Shown here: positions 12,423 through 13,739 of the stretch, one piece after another
How positions within the stretch are numbered: the stretch's first letter is position 1
Layout of the letters: every line of letters begins with the position of its first letter
Source: Chloroflexota bacterium
Lineage (GTDB): Bacteria > Chloroflexota > Limnocylindria > Limnocylindrales > CSP1-4
DNA: 13,739 bases
NCBI GenBank assembly: GCA_027457005.1
Contig: DAIDTV010000014.1
Span: 1-13,739 of the forward strand
Direction of reading: 5' to 3'
Notes under the pieces: model-generated
What the model was told of the DNA's origin: nothing
The model's database searches: none
What the model saw: only the letters and a program-made list of their open reading frames with translations
Made by a program: the position numbers and the translations under genes

Positions 12423-13739
12423 TCACCGTGGGGGTGCCGTAGCGGGCCGGTCCGGGTCCTCCCGGCCGGGGTCCCCGCTGCCAGTCTCCTGCCGCTTCCG
12501 CAGGTACGCGCGCCAGGTGATGGCCCACCGGGAAGGGTCGTCAAGCGGCCCGTGATCGTGCCGGTGCACCACGCTGGCATGGGGCGCCGTGCGCACCAGC
12601 TCGGGGTCCTCGTACGCCTCCCGGCTGACGCGCTCGAGCATCGCCGCGTACTCGTCGAGTTCCTGCTGCGAGTACGACTCGGTCGGCTCCAGCGTGAACG
12701 GCTCGGGCACCAGCCAGGGGTGGTGGCTCGTCCAGTAGTGTGCCCCGAAGTCCGCCATGCGCCGCCCGACGTCCTCCGACCCGATGCCGGTCTCGCGGCG
12801 CAGCGGCTCGAAGCTGTAGCGGACCTGCTCCAGCCGCCGCCGGTCCGGCCACGGCACCGCGACGCCGCGGATCCGGCGAACGCGTTCGAGGAGGTAGTTG
12901 TTGCAGAGCACGGCGGATTCGGCCACCGTCCGCAGCCCCCCGGCGCCCAGGCTCGCGATCCACGCGTAGGCGCGCAGGTGCACCTCCGGCACTCCGTACC
13001 ACGTGCGGACCCTGCCCACGCTCTGCGGACGGGCGGCGTCCAGGTGGTAGCGCTCGCCGTCGAAGGTGACCACGGGCGCGGGCAGGAACGGCTCCAGGAC
13101 CGACCCGACGCCGAGCGCCCCACAGGCCGGGCCGCCCGACCCGTGCGGCGTGGAGAACGTCTTGTGCAGGTTGAAGAAGCACGCGTCGAACCCGGCCTCG
13201 CGCGCCCTGGTGATGCCGAGCAGCCCATTGGCGTTGGCCTGGTCGTACACGCACAGGCCGCCTGCCTCGTGCACCAGGCGGGTGAACTCCGCGATGTCGG
13301 GGTTGAAGATCCCGGTGTCCTCCGGGTTCGTGATGAAGAGGCCCGCCGTCCGCTCCCCCAGGACGGCGCGGAGTGCGTCCAGGTCGGGGTGCCCGCGTGG
13401 GCCCGGCTGGAGCGTCACGATCCGGAAGCCCGCGACGTGGGCCGCCGCGGCGTCGGAGGGGTGCGAGAAGATGGTGGTGACGATCTCGTCGCGGGCCGGG
13501 TACTGGCCGCGTGACCGGTGCCAGGCGCGGAGCATCGCCGCGGCCGCGAAGATGGCCTGCGATCCGCTGGCGGGCTGCAGGGTGAACGCATCCATGCCGG
13601 AGATCTCGCGGAGCTGGAGGTCCAGCCGGTACATCACCTCGAGGATCCCCTGGACCGTGCGCTCATCCTGGAGAGGATGGAGCTCCGCGAGCCGCGGACT
13701 GCGCGCCAGCTGGTAGTGGATCTTGGGGCTGTACTTCAT
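12423..13739 (-). CDS. gcvPB: Glycine dehydrogenase subunit 2-like protein (GcvPB homologue), N-terminus outside the window
   Basis: The 438 visible residues match the PLP-dependent P-protein subunit 2 of the glycine cleavage system. The sequence begins at MKYSPKI, which in GcvPB is internal (within GSCTMKYNPKI), so about 60-90 residues probably lie beyond the edge. Other landmarks are LHPLQDERTVQG, REISGMD, LQPASGSQ and NLHKTFSTPHGSGGP with the PLP-binding lysine at visible residue 193. However, several usually strict motifs differ: the AHGTNPASA segment reads SHPSDAAAA, the YYDGANLNA segment reads VYDQANANG, and the C-terminal end lacks the usual RxDExxAAR-like closing segment. It also ends in a charged Pro/Arg-rich tail. 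It may thus be a paralogue with a different substrate rather than the glycine decarboxylase itself. No gcvPA, gcvT or gcvH gene is in the window. Superfamily membership is firm; the exact enzyme function is uncertain. Confidence 0.75.
   Translation of the reverse strand: MKYSPKIHYQLARSPRLAELHPLQDERTVQGILEVMYRLDLQLREISGMDAFTLQPASGSQAIFAAAAMLRAWHRSRGQYPARDEIVTTIFSHPSDAAAAHVAGFRIVTLQPGPRGHPDLDALRAVLGERTAGLFITNPEDTGIFNPDIAEFTRLVHEAGGLCVYDQANANGLLGITRAREAGFDACFFNLHKTFSTPHGSGGPACGALGVGSVLEPFLPAPVVTFDGERYHLDAARPQSVGRVRTWYGVPEVHLRAYAWIASLGAGGLRTVAESAVLCNNYLLERVRRIRGVAVPWPDRRRLEQVRYSFEPLRRETGIGSEDVGRRMADFGAHYWTSHHPWLVPEPFTLEPTESYSQQELDEYAAMLERVSREAYEDPELVRTAPHASVVHRHDHGPLDDPSRWAITWRAYLRKRQETGSGDPGREDPDRPATAPPR

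Overview
This is a very GC-rich (about 70% or more by eye), densely packed bacterial chromosomal window. It looks like ordinary housekeeping genome: no phage genes, transposases, CRISPR arrays, tRNAs or rRNAs were seen. Several features suggest a high-GC Chloroflexota lineage (Limnocylindria-like), with Actinomycetota as the alternative: a two-subunit-type glycine dehydrogenase homologue, a short stand-alone prepilin peptidase, a GlgC followed by a YbjN-like gene, and TANNNT boxes placed directly before start codons. The taxonomic assignment is inference.

Layout: (1) 1-1575: the tail of a protein resembling the C-terminal DUF4129 domain of transglutaminase-type membrane proteins, overlapping by ATGA with a Nudix hydrolase; convergent to these is a NYN/PIN-like RNA-binding protein with a basic tail. 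(2) 1576-3616: an NagD-type HAD phosphatase, divergent from the NYN gene and convergent with an adenosine deaminase, whose stop codon lies only 5 bp away. (3) 3617-6283: a divergent promoter region, an unknown membrane-anchored helical protein, then an M17 leucyl aminopeptidase ending in a strong hairpin. (4) 6284-8721: a repeat-rich spacer, a type IV prepilin peptidase without the usual N-terminal domain, a 262-bp regulatory-looking gap, and a secreted coiled-coil M23 peptidase. (5) 8722-12404: glgC (ADP-glucose synthesis), a YbjN-like gene, nicotinamidase and nicotinate phosphoribosyltransferase, probably co-transcribed in part. (6) 12423-13739, minus strand: a GcvPB-like glycine dehydrogenase subunit, cut by the window edge.

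Functional links: the nicotinamidase and nicotinate phosphoribosyltransferase form a two-step NAD salvage unit (nicotinamide to nicotinate to nicotinate mononucleotide). Adenosine deaminase, the Nudix enzyme and the HAD phosphatase fit general nucleotide and phosphate-ester housekeeping but are separate transcription units. The M23 peptidase and prepilin peptidase act at the cell envelope. Five genes carry a TANNNT box 6 to 8 nt before the chosen start, with no Shine-Dalgarno sequence, which suggests leaderless mRNAs are common in this organism. This pattern also decided several start codons.

No stretch longer than 300 bp lacks a gene. I see no clear undescribed multi-gene system. The best leads are the divergent GcvPB homologue, the leaderless promoter pattern, the repeat-bearing intergenic regions at 6284-6464 and 7131-7392, and the unknown 317-residue protein.
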